From Ch128b sp964527925 (GTDB taxonomy: Bacteria > Bacteroidota > Ignavibacteria > Ch128b): 64,000 nt of DNA. Positions 19,635 to 28,003 of the stretch are shown here, piece after piece (the first letter of the stretch is position 1; each line of letters begins with the position of its first letter). Under the pieces are notes generated by a model. The model saw only the letters and a program-made list of their open reading frames with translations, did no database searches and was not told the origin of the DNA. The stretch covers positions 124,001-188,000 of the forward strand of contig CAZGQO010000003.1 of NCBI GenBank assembly GCA_964527925.1. Reading direction: 5' to 3'. Both the position numbers and the translations under genes were made by a program.

Positions 19635-21697
19635 TTCTGTAATATTTTGATGATTAAAGCTTCTCCAGGTGTGATTTTTAAATATGATATCTTCAATGCT
19701 TCATCGAATTTTTGTTTATTAAGAAATTCATTTAAAGCAAAAATAATCTTTATCCTGCTTTTTTCAGAAATACCTTTAATTTTAATTTTTTCAATGGTTG
19801 AGTTTGAGTTGTTAATCAGGACGAGAAATTTTTCTTTTCCAGAATATCTTAGATAGCAAAGCAAATCTTTGTGATTTGTTTCCATGAATTTCAGTGATGT
19901 GTTTTTAGAATCATCTCTTTTATTTAGAGATGGATATTTTTTTCTAATCGAAATCAATTCACGATGCAATTCAAGAATTTTATTATTCTTTATTTTTGAC
20001 CAATCGAAAAATTGACGAACATTTTCAGGTGGAGTAAATCCAGTCAAACCAATTTCATCACCATAGTAAATTATTGGCGTGCCTGGTTGAGTGAAAATCA
20101 TCACAAGAGCTTGAAAGAATTTTAAGGTATCGTTTTTGAAGAGTGACAACGCACGATGATTATCATGATTGCTTAAAAATCTAAGCATTTGAAAATTAGC
20201 TGGATAGATTTTCTTTTGAAGATTGAATGTGTTTTTTATTGCATCAGGATTTTGATTATCAAAAAAGTTTTGAATTGCGTAATAAAATGGATAATCAAAT
20301 AACATATCAAACTCATCTTCAAAAAATGGGATTAAATAATTTGCACCATCCCAAACTTCGCCAAGAATCAAAAAATCGGGTCTTATTTTCTTGACTTCTT
20401 TTCGTAAACGATTCCAGAAGCGATGTGGAATTTCTTTTGCAGCGTCACAACGAATTCCATCAATCCCATCTTCAAAATTTCCATCGCCATTGGGATCCAT
20501 CCAGAATTTTACAAAATCGACAAAATATTTTTGCACTTCTTCATTTTCGAAATTGAACTTAGGCATATCTTTTTCAATCCCGAAGTGTCGCCAATCCGAA
20601 TTTGCTGAATCAGTAAAATGAAACCAATTAGAATATTTTGAAGACGGATTATTTTTAGCATCTCTGAAATAAATAAATGAAGTATCGCAGTGATTAATCA
20701 CAATATCTTTAATCACTTTAATTCCAAGTCTTTTGCATTCTCTCAAAAATTCAAAGTATTCATCCCAGCTTCCATAGTCTCTTTCAATTGAATAATAATC
20801 AATCACATTGTATCCATGATCTTTTGAACTTTGATCGAAAGGCATTAACCAGAGTGCAGTAATTCCCAAAGAATGCAAATAAGAAAGACGATTTGATAAT
20901 CCTTTGAAATCACCAATTCCATCCTGATTTGAATCAGCGAATCTCCTGATGAAAACTTCATAAAGAACAGCAGAATCATAAAATTGTGGAGTTTTAATTT
21001 TTGCTTTATAACGATCAAGGAAAAATTTTGTTAAAAATCCTTCATTTTGATTTCCCTTATCATCTCCAAATTTTATAAGAACAAAATGTTCACCTTCTTC
21101 CAGATTTTTAGGTAAAAAAATAGTTAACTGATTCGTCATTTCATCAAATCTGAATTTTACAGGTTTTTGATTAAGAAAACATTGGACTGAACTATTTACA
21201 ACTTTTCCAAAAGGACTAACCAGTCTGCATGTTATATTTTGTAGTTTTTCAATCCTTTTACCGTAAGGCGGATTTAATTCAACGACATAGGGAGTATTAA
21301 AACCAACAGGTATAATAATTCCATTTCGCCATTCATCTTCGGTTACATTTGGTGCATTTGGATCAGTTATCCAGATTGAATCATTGATCACAAATTTGTA
21401 ATGATATTCAACTCCCATCTTAAGTGGAATATCAACATACCAGTAATTCTTCGCGGAATCGAAAACCATAAAAAATTCATTCTTATTCCAGTTATTAAAT
21501 GTCCCTGCCACTGTGATTGAATTAATCTTAATTGAACTTATCTTCTCGCGTTCAACAAAATTCAATTTTTGCAATTCATTGAGAGAAAAACTAAATCTTG
21601 TCCCATCTTCAGTTGGATGAGGTGAAAGTATTGTTGATTGAGAATAAACTTCAACCCAGACAATTAGCAATATTAAGATAGTTCTCTTGATCATCAT
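19631..21697 (-). CDS. Secreted alpha-amylase family (GH13) enzyme
   Basis: This 688-residue protein starts with a signal peptide (MMIKRTILILLIVWVEVYS). Residues about 45-130 form a starch-binding-like/CBM48-type E-set with AGTFNNW and KFVINDSIWITDP. The GH13 barrel follows, with conserved regions VIKDIVINHCD, DGIRCDAA (nucleophile Asp), LILGEVWDG (acid Glu) and FLSNHDNHRA (third Asp). It should hydrolyse alpha-glucans in the periplasm or at the surface and feed the transporter encoded next. It is the promoter-proximal gene of the operon. The 174 bases separating it from divergent smpB should hold both promoters. Confidence 0.92.
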   Translation of the reverse strand: MMIKRTILILLIVWVEVYSQSTILSPHPTEDGTRFSFSLNELQKLNFVEREKISSIKINSITVAGTFNNWNKNEFFMVFDSAKNYWYVDIPLKMGVEYHYKFVINDSIWITDPNAPNVTEDEWRNGIIIPVGFNTPYVVELNPPYGKRIEKLQNITCRLVSPFGKVVNSSVQCFLNQKPVKFRFDEMTNQLTIFLPKNLEEGEHFVLIKFGDDKGNQNEGFLTKFFLDRYKAKIKTPQFYDSAVLYEVFIRRFADSNQDGIGDFKGLSNRLSYLHSLGITALWLMPFDQSSKDHGYNVIDYYSIERDYGSWDEYFEFLRECKRLGIKVIKDIVINHCDTSFIYFRDAKNNPSSKYSNWFHFTDSANSDWRHFGIEKDMPKFNFENEEVQKYFVDFVKFWMDPNGDGNFEDGIDGIRCDAAKEIPHRFWNRLRKEVKKIRPDFLILGEVWDGANYLIPFFEDEFDMLFDYPFYYAIQNFFDNQNPDAIKNTFNLQKKIYPANFQMLRFLSNHDNHRALSLFKNDTLKFFQALVMIFTQPGTPIIYYGDEIGLTGFTPPENVRQFFDWSKIKNNKILELHRELISIRKKYPSLNKRDDSKNTSLKFMETNHKDLLCYLRYSGKEKFLVLINNSNSTIEKIKIKGISEKSRIKIIFALNEFLNKQKFDEALKISYLKITPGEALIIKILQK

Positions 21698-21871
21698 TGT
21701 TCAAATTTTTTTCAAATTAAGAAACTTTTAAAATTTGATAAATTTGATTTGACATGTGAGTTCATCACAAGAAATTATGAGATTTAATCGCTTTAAAAAA
21801 TTAAATTAGAATAAGAAAATTCACTTACTATTATTGATTTTACTTTCCATTGTTTTTAAGTTTGCTTCGCA

Positions 21872-22333
21872 ATGAATCAAAATTCAGAAGAGAGAACACT
21901 GATTACAAATAAGAGAGCAGCTCATGATTATTTCATTTTGAATAGATATGAAGCTGGAATTGCTCTTAAAGGAACTGAAGTGAAATCACTTCGTCAGGGA
22001 AAAGCAAATTTTCTTGATTCGTATGTTGATTTTATAAATGGCGAAGCATTTTTAGTCAATATGCACATAAGTGAATATGCTCAAGGTAATCGATTCAATC
22101 ATGAAGAAAAAAGAAAAAGGAAACTTCTTCTAAAAAAGAATGAAATTCTGAAACTTCAACAAAAAGTAAAGGAAAAAGGGTTTACAATCATCCCTACTCG
22201 AGCCTACTTGAAAAACGGCAAAATCAAAATTGAAATAGCTCTGGCTCGAGGAAAGAAAATATATGATAAACGTGAATCAATCGCAGAAAAAGACTTAAAA
22301 CGGGAATTAGAAAGGAAGTATAAGATAAGTTGA
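21872..22333 (+). CDS. smpB: SsrA-binding protein
   Basis: The 153-residue SmpB has the usual features: NKRAAHDYFI near the N-terminus, YEAGIALKGTEVKSLR, NMHISEYAQGNR, and a basic C-terminal tail with ARGKKIYDKRESIAEKD. It delivers tmRNA to stalled ribosomes. No tmRNA gene is visible in this window. No ribosome-binding site is evident before the ATG, which is common in this group. The stop overlaps the TTG start of tyrS. Confidence 0.97.
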   Translation: MNQNSEERTLITNKRAAHDYFILNRYEAGIALKGTEVKSLRQGKANFLDSYVDFINGEAFLVNMHISEYAQGNRFNHEEKRKRKLLLKKNEILKLQQKVKEKGFTIIPTRAYLKNGKIKIEIALARGKKIYDKRESIAEKDLKRELERKYKIS

Positions 22334-23553
22334 AAAGAACATTTCCCCCATTGAACGAACAACTCGATTTAATTCAACGCGGCGTCGAAGAAATCATTCC
22401 CATTGAAGATCTTGAACTAAAAATCAAAAAATCAATTGAGAGAGGAATTCCACTCAATATAAAACTTGGAGCAGATCCAAGTCGCCCTGACCTTCATCTC
22501 GGTCACACGGTCGTGCTTAAAAAACTAAGGCATTTTCAGGACTTAGGTCATCAGGCAATTCTAATCATTGGTGATTTTACGGGAATGATTGGTGATCCAT
22601 CGGGAAGGAGTAAAACTCGTCCAGCTCTGACACTCGAAGAAACTCGTGAATTTGGAAAGACTTATTTTGAACAAGCATCAAAAGTTATTGACGGATCGAA
22701 AGCAAAGATCGTTTATAATTCCGAATGGCTCGTCAAAATGACTTTTGAAGATGTGATCCGACTTGCATCAAAATATACAGTTGCACGAATGCTTGAACGA
22801 GACGATTTCGAAAAAAGATATCGCAACGGTGAACCAATCAGCATTCACGAATTTTTGTATCCACTCGCTCAAGCAATGGATTCAGTTGCAATTAAAGCAG
22901 ATGTTGAGTTAGGCGGAACAGATCAAAAGTTTAATTTATTGGTTGGAAGAGATATTCAACGAGAATATGGACAGGATCCTCAGGTAATTTTAACGATGCC
23001 AATTCTACCCGGAACTGATGGCGTCGAGAAGATGAGCAAATCACTGGATAACTACATCGGAATATCAGAACCACCTAATGAAATTTACGGCAAAACGATG
23101 TCCATTCCGGATAATTTGATTTATACTTATTTCGAGTTGGTTACTGATGTAAGTCGAGAGGAACTAATTCAAATCAAACAGCAGCTTGAAGACCCTCACA
23201 TAAATCCAAGAGATTTAAAGAGAAAGCTTGCCCGAACAATTGTCGAGCAATATTATTCAAAAGAAGCAGCTTTAGAAGCTGAAGAAAATTTTGATAAGAT
23301 TTTTGTTCGCAAAGAAGTACCTGACGAATTAATCGAAGTTGAAGTCACTAAAGAAAATATACAAAACATCATAAACCTGTTGAGACATGTTGGAGCAGTT
23401 CCATCAAACAGTGAAGCTCGCCGATTGATTGAGCAGGGTGGAGTTTCGATTGATGGAGAAAAAATTCTAAATCCAAATCAAACAATTAACTTAAAATCCG
23501 AAACAATTTTAAAAGTTGGAAAAAGAAAATTTTATAAATTAAAAATAAAATGA
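22330..23553 (+). CDS. tyrS: Tyrosyl-tRNA synthetase
   Basis: The 407-residue class I synthetase has the HLGH version of the HIGH motif in DPSRPDLHLGHTVVL, KMSKS near residue 235 and a C-terminal S4 RNA-binding domain (AVPSNSEARRLIEQGGVSI). It belongs to the TyrS type with the longer catalytic spacer. The start is TTG at 22330 overlapping the smpB TGA; no ATG fits the conserved N-terminus, so TTG is preferred. AGGAAG lies about 15 bases upstream in smpB. Confidence 0.96.
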   Translation: MKRTFPPLNEQLDLIQRGVEEIIPIEDLELKIKKSIERGIPLNIKLGADPSRPDLHLGHTVVLKKLRHFQDLGHQAILIIGDFTGMIGDPSGRSKTRPALTLEETREFGKTYFEQASKVIDGSKAKIVYNSEWLVKMTFEDVIRLASKYTVARMLERDDFEKRYRNGEPISIHEFLYPLAQAMDSVAIKADVELGGTDQKFNLLVGRDIQREYGQDPQVILTMPILPGTDGVEKMSKSLDNYIGISEPPNEIYGKTMSIPDNLIYTYFELVTDVSREELIQIKQQLEDPHINPRDLKRKLARTIVEQYYSKEAALEAEENFDKIFVRKEVPDELIEVEVTKENIQNIINLLRHVGAVPSNSEARRLIEQGGVSIDGEKILNPNQTINLKSETILKVGKRKFYKLKIK

Positions 23554-23567
23554 AGGAGAATTAAAAA

Positions 23568-24113
23568 TTGTTTGTACCGACAAAAGTATTCTTTACAAAA
23601 GGTGTAGGAAGACATAGAGAATATCTTCAATCTTTTGAGTTAGCATTAAGAAGTGCTGGTATAGAAAAATGTAATCTTGTCTCTGTTTCCAGTATTTACC
23701 CGCCAGGATGCAAAAGAATTCCTGCTCAGGAAGGATTAAAATTACTTCAACCAGGTCAGATTACTTTTTGTGTAATGGCTCGCAATGCAACTAACGAACC
23801 TAATAGATTAATTGCTGCTTCGATTGGTGTTGCTATTCCTGCTGATGAAACACAATACGGCTATCTTTCTGAACATCATCCATATGGTGAAACAGACAGC
23901 AAAGCTGGTGAATACGCTGAAGACTTAGCAGCAACAATGCTTGCAACAACTCTGGGAATTGATTTCGATCCGGAAACAGCCTGGAGTGAAAGAGAAAACA
24001 TTTATAAAATGTCAGGAAAAATAATTCGAACTTTCAACATCACTCAATCTGCTGAAGGTGATAAAAACGGACTCTGGACAACTGTTATTGCTGCTGCAAT
24101 TTTCCTTCCTTAA
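23568..24113 (+). CDS. pdaD: Pyruvoyl-dependent arginine decarboxylase
   Basis: This 181-residue proenzyme of the PdaD family makes agmatine from arginine. The self-cleavage site is in CNLVSVSSIYPPGCK, most likely between S41 and S42, with S42 becoming the pyruvoyl group. A conserved glutamate near the end of the large chain is plausible in SEHHPYGETD. The start is TTG behind AAGGAG, nine bases away. It is probably cotranscribed with tyrS. Its 3' end overlaps the convergent symporter gene by 29 bases. With the deoxyhypusine-synthase-like gene at 26510 it points to a polyamine pathway. Confidence 0.93.
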   Translation: MFVPTKVFFTKGVGRHREYLQSFELALRSAGIEKCNLVSVSSIYPPGCKRIPAQEGLKLLQPGQITFCVMARNATNEPNRLIAASIGVAIPADETQYGYLSEHHPYGETDSKAGEYAEDLAATMLATTLGIDFDPETAWSERENIYKMSGKIIRTFNITQSAEGDKNGLWTTVIAAAIFLP

Positions 24114-25473
24114 TAAAAATTTTAGATAGCTGGAATATTAAACCAATTAGTATTCCAGCTATAATGGGTTCGAAATCTGTTTCAATTAAATTCAAATTTC
24201 TTAGAAGTAAAAAAAGAAAAACCCCAATTGTTGATATTGTGATTTGATAAAAAGTTACCCTTCCTGTTAATCTAAATTTTTTATAGTAAGAACCTATGAC
24301 AGGGAAAAGCAAACCGGGAATAAATATTGACCCAATCATGTACCATAAATCGATCACTGAAGGAATTTTTATTGCAAGAATTGATGAAAGAACAATTGTA
24401 ACAATTAATCCAATTTTAGTCAGTTGTACTTCACTCAAATTAAATAATTGAAGTCGTTTCAAAATATCATTACCAAGTGTTTGAGCACTAAGAAAAACAT
24501 AACTATTCAAGGTTGAAATTATTGTTGCAAGAATCGAAGCGAAGAAAATTCCTTTCAAAATTTCTGGCAAAATCTTATCAGCATAAATCAAATAGGAATA
24601 GACAGGATTTTCCAGGTCAGGAAGAAATAATCGAGTGTAAAGTCCGTTAGTGACTGTTAAAAAATCAAAAACAAACCAGCAGCAGACAGAAATTATAATT
24701 CCCCAGAAAGCAACTTGTTCATTTTTTGCGGCATAACTTCTTTGATGGAATCCCGGATCAATGAATGTCCACAACCCAATAAGGAACCAGACTAAATAAT
24801 AACCCGGGGAAATATTCTTAAGGGGTATTAAAAAATCAGAAGGCAAATTTTCTTTTAGATAAGAAAAACTCCCTACTTGGTTCAAACTGAATACAAGTAA
24901 CAACGCAAAACCAGCAAACATTAAGATGAATTGATAAACATCTGTAAAAATATTTGATCTATATCCCGCATAAAAAATGTAAATGCTTGAAAGAATTAAA
25001 CCAATAACAATTCCAGCCCACATTGGAAAACCAGAGAAAGCATTCACAACCACACCAACCATCAATGCATAAGGAGCCGGAGTGACAATTACAAAAACAA
25101 AGAAAGAACTGATAAGAGCAATTCTTCTTCCATAATTTTTTTCAATCATTTCAGGAATTGTGGTAAGATTGGTCGATCTGATTTTTTTTGAAAAAAGGAA
25201 AGCAAAAAGAATCGCAAAAATATAGTAAGGAAATCCCTGTGTGAACCATGAATTTATTCCAAATCGATATGTGAATTCACCAACTCCTAAAATTCCACCA
25301 TACCATGTTGAAACCGTAACCATCACAAACAAAGGCAATGTCAAAGATCTGCCAGCAAGCAAAAATTCTACTTTGCTTTCAACCCCGCTTTTTCTTGATA
25401 GAAAACCAATTAGAACAAGTAAGATTGCATAAACAATTAAAACGATGATGTCAGGAATTAAAAGGGAGATCAT
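24085..25473 (-). CDS. Sodium:solute symporter family transporter
   Basis: The 462-residue protein has about 12-13 membrane segments and the SSS signature near residue 130-180 (YALMVGVVVNAFSGFP, IYIFYAGYRSNIFTDVYQFILMF). The SLC5-like core includes FHQRSYAAKNEQVAFWG near 240. The substrate cannot be told from the sequence. The gene overlaps the thiamine pyrophosphokinase gene by 23 bases, so a link with thiamine or a precursor is an attractive but unproven inference. No ribosome site is visible before the ATG, consistent with coupling to thiN translation. Confidence 0.88.
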   Translation of the reverse strand: MISLLIPDIIVLIVYAILLVLIGFLSRKSGVESKVEFLLAGRSLTLPLFVMVTVSTWYGGILGVGEFTYRFGINSWFTQGFPYYIFAILFAFLFSKKIRSTNLTTIPEMIEKNYGRRIALISSFFVFVIVTPAPYALMVGVVVNAFSGFPMWAGIVIGLILSSIYIFYAGYRSNIFTDVYQFILMFAGFALLLVFSLNQVGSFSYLKENLPSDFLIPLKNISPGYYLVWFLIGLWTFIDPGFHQRSYAAKNEQVAFWGIIISVCCWFVFDFLTVTNGLYTRLFLPDLENPVYSYLIYADKILPEILKGIFFASILATIISTLNSYVFLSAQTLGNDILKRLQLFNLSEVQLTKIGLIVTIVLSSILAIKIPSVIDLWYMIGSIFIPGLLFPVIGSYYKKFRLTGRVTFYQITISTIGVFLFLLLRNLNLIETDFEPIIAGILIGLIFQLSKIFIKEGKLQQQ

Positions 25474-26116
25474 ATTTCAAAAAATTTTTTGTAGTTCTCA
25501 TCAGAAGTGCAAAACCATTTTCAACTTTCAACTTAAACTTTTTTCCAAGGGAAACATTACTTGTACTTTCTCTCTCTCCAAAGAACAATGTTTCATTCTT
25601 CAAGGGATATTTTAGATTATGTGTCGTGATTTTTGCTTTAGGATTAAAACAAAGAATCGAAATGATTTCATTATCCTCTGAGATAAATTCTCTTTCCCCT
25701 GTTACAAATTGAAGTGAATTAAAATTTTCAATCATTACAATTTCAAAGAATTCAGCGAATTTTAAGGCGTTTGAAATATTGCTCAAAGTATGGTCAAATC
25801 TTTTTCCTGAAAATCCTGTAATGAAAATTTTTTCGAGTTTTAATTTCTTGCAAAGTTTGAGAGCTTTTTCAAGATCAGTATCATTCTGGCGTGAAAGTTT
25901 AATAATTTTTGTCCCTTTATTTCGGAAATAATTTTTCACATTCGAATTAATTGAATCAAGATCACCAATAATATAATCAGGATTTAATTTGTACCTGTAA
26001 AGATGATTTGAACCACCATCAGCACCAATTAAAATTGGGTTATATCTTTTAATAATCTTAATAATAATTTTTTTATTGACAGGATTACCATTACAGAATA
26101 TGATAGCGTTTTTCAT
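25451..26116 (-). CDS. thiN: Thiamine pyrophosphokinase
   Basis: This 221-residue enzyme transfers pyrophosphate from ATP to thiamine. Diagnostic parts are IGADGGSNHLY, PDYIIGDLDSI and the RQNDTDLEKALKLCKKL block, followed by GFSGKRFDHTLSNI. The C-terminal beta domain binds thiamine. It overlaps the symporter gene downstream. I looked for a TPP riboswitch in the 90 bases upstream and saw none. TPP made here would supply the E1 and oxidoreductase enzymes encoded earlier in the window. Confidence 0.94.
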   Translation of the reverse strand: MKNAIIFCNGNPVNKKIIIKIIKRYNPILIGADGGSNHLYRYKLNPDYIIGDLDSINSNVKNYFRNKGTKIIKLSRQNDTDLEKALKLCKKLKLEKIFITGFSGKRFDHTLSNISNALKFAEFFEIVMIENFNSLQFVTGEREFISEDNEIISILCFNPKAKITTHNLKYPLKNETLFFGERESTSNVSLGKKFKLKVENGFALLMRTTKNFLKYDLPFNS

Positions 26117-26177
26117 ATAGACTTATAAGACAAAAGTTAGAAAGGGATGAGAAAATTATTATTAGAACAGAAATAAA

Positions 26178-26206
26178 AATAAAAAGGCGGTAAAAACCGC
26201 CTCAAA
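26178..26206 (-). terminator. Rho-independent terminator of the Hc1-like gene
   Basis: The hairpin AGGCGG/CCGCCT (26185-26190 with 26197-26202) carries a TTTTTA loop and is followed on the minus strand by TTTTTATTTTT. It lies directly after the stop codon at 26207. Confidence 0.9.
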
Positions 26207-26437
26207 TTATTGGTTTTCTCCAGATTCAGAAGATTCTGTAGATGTCTCTTCCTTTTTGGATTTTCTTTCAATTCTAACTTTTTGAATTTCGTTTCTTAAT
26301 TCCTGAGCCATTTTTCTCAGCTCCTGTAGTGATTTTCTAAGTCTTGTACCCGCCGCATTTTTTCCTTTAACGAAGAATTTTTCATAGTCTGATTGCATCG
26401 AATCGATGAAGTTTTTTAATTCATCTAATTTGTTCAT
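26207..26437 (-). CDS. Histone H1-like (Hc1-family) small protein
   Basis: This 76-residue charged helical protein has the pattern of the Bacteroidota histone-H1-like family: an N-terminal LKNFIDSMQSDYEKFF helix, GKNAAGTRLRKSLQELRKMAQELR, and then a short charged tail. The tail here is Lys/Glu/Ser-rich and ends acidic, unlike the very lysine-rich tails of chlamydial Hc1. A role in nucleoid binding is inferred from the family. It has its own AGGA-type ribosome site, a strong terminator and no partner gene. Confidence 0.75.
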   Translation of the reverse strand: MNKLDELKNFIDSMQSDYEKFFVKGKNAAGTRLRKSLQELRKMAQELRNEIQKVRIERKSKKEETSTESSESGENQ

Positions 26438-26509
26438 TTATTCCTCCAGATTTTTATGATTGTTACTTTTACTAATATAAACAATAATTAAAAGAGAACA
26501 AGAATATTT

Positions 26510-27616
26510 TTACCAATTTTTCAGTTTTTTTAAGCTCTTTTGATGCATTTGAATTAAATTATCCATCAGTTCATGAAGCTTTTTGTAAAGTCTTTTATGC
26601 TCACGCCGTTTTCTTTTTGCAAGTGCATAAGAAGTTAAAATTGGCATTGCAACCGTTGTATCGATATAACAAACAACTGAATCAGGCAATTTATTTGGAT
26701 CAACTTTTCCCCAGCTCACAGCTTCTGATGGAGTTGCACCGGATAATCCTCCAGTATCAGGTCTTGCATCAGTGACCTGTAAAAAGTAATCGTGACCTTT
26801 TTCGTCTATTGCAAGCACTTCCTGAATTTGAGGTTCCGTTTGAAGCATAAAGTTTTTAGGCGAACCACCACCGAAAATTAAAACGCCGCTTTTCCCACCA
26901 TTGATTTTGACATTCAATACAATTGCTGCAGTTTCGATTACATCTTTATTCACATCGAATTTGAATTTATTTCCATGAAGACTCATTGCAGCTACATTCA
27001 TTCCAATTGATGAATCTCCAGGTGAAGAGGTATAAATAGGCACTTCATACAAATATGCATTTGATAAAATAGAATGATGCGGCAATCCAAGTGCTTTTTC
27101 TCTTTCGTAAACAAACTTTCCAAGATGATAATGAAACTCTGACGTGCTCATCTCCTTCTGAAAAACTTCACTTCTTAAAACTTTACGATAAAATGCATCT
27201 GTTGAAAGAAGAACTTTATAATCAAATAATATATCATAAATTCTAACTACACCTTTTTCTCTCAAATCCCGGTCATCTACATTTGGTGTACCTTTGTGAA
27301 GACTCAAACCAAGTCCAAAATGAGTATCATGATAAAGATTGGCGCCGGTGCTCACAATCCAATCTACAAATCCTGCCTTAATCAGTGGAACAATGCATGT
27401 TCCGCCAAGTCCAGCGGGAGTTAACGCACCAGTTAAACTCATTCCAATTGTTACATCTGGTTCAAGCATCTTTTCAGTGAAAAGTCTGCATGCATCAGAA
27501 AGTCTTCCAGCATTATAAGCCTGAAAGTAATTATCAACGAGTTCAGTAATTTTTATATCTGGTTTGATTGGTTTTGTATTTATTCTTTTGCCTGATAAAT
27601 ATTTTTTCTTTGACAT
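26510..27616 (-). CDS. Deoxyhypusine synthase-like enzyme
   Basis: About 368 residues in length, it matches the deoxyhypusine synthase fold: NAD-binding GLGGTCIVPLIKAGFVDWIVSTGAN, HYHLGKFVYERE, and FGGGSPKNFMLQTEP with the lysine corresponding to the catalytic one. Bacteria lack eIF5A, so the family's bacterial members are thought to act on free polyamines, for example as homospermidine-type synthases. I place the start at ATG 27616 with AGGA eight bases upstream; a GTG 21 bases earlier overlaps that site. Nearby pdaD supplies agmatine, which could be a direct or indirect substrate. Confidence 0.88.
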   Translation of the reverse strand: MSKKKYLSGKRINTKPIKPDIKITELVDNYFQAYNAGRLSDACRLFTEKMLEPDVTIGMSLTGALTPAGLGGTCIVPLIKAGFVDWIVSTGANLYHDTHFGLGLSLHKGTPNVDDRDLREKGVVRIYDILFDYKVLLSTDAFYRKVLRSEVFQKEMSTSEFHYHLGKFVYEREKALGLPHHSILSNAYLYEVPIYTSSPGDSSIGMNVAAMSLHGNKFKFDVNKDVIETAAIVLNVKINGGKSGVLIFGGGSPKNFMLQTEPQIQEVLAIDEKGHDYFLQVTDARPDTGGLSGATPSEAVSWGKVDPNKLPDSVVCYIDTTVAMPILTSYALAKRKRREHKRLYKKLHELMDNLIQMHQKSLKKLKNW

Positions 27617-28003
27617 TTTTGATTCCTGATTTTTCACAATATTTATTTAGCAATATAATTTTTTGGGATGATTTTTTAATGAAGCTACTCGTTGATTTAA
27701 ATGAATATTTCTGCTAATAGGCAATTTTACCTGATGTGTCAAATAGAAGAAGCTGAAATTATCAGCTTATGAAAATTTTATCCTTGCCTGCGAAAGAACA
27801 ACATCAAAAATTAAGTGACAATGCATATCAATCTAAAATTTTACCAATGGATTTCAGTACCATCAAATAAAGCATATATCAACTTTCAACCGACCATTTT
27901 AGAAATTCAATAAACTAAATATAATTCTATCGATGAAAAGATATTCACTAAAATTTAGCTAACTTCAAAGGATTTTTATCCTGCAAATAAAAGATAGAAC
28001 AAA
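27617..28003. other. Intergenic region, 387 bases, no gene seen
   Basis: AT-rich sequence without a convincing reading frame on either strand. It holds the presumed promoter of the deoxyhypusine synthase-like gene. A small 7-bp stem (AAGCTGA/TCAGCTT at 27750-27768) has no following T run and is not called a terminator. Confidence 0.6.

Noticed and set aside
26117..26206. TPP riboswitch upstream of thiN
   Set aside because: No CTGAGA-type core or matching stems were found in the short leader, most of which is the neighbouring terminator.
27750..27768. Hairpin AAGCTGA/TCAGCTT as a terminator
   Set aside because: No T run follows on either strand and neither flanking gene ends here.
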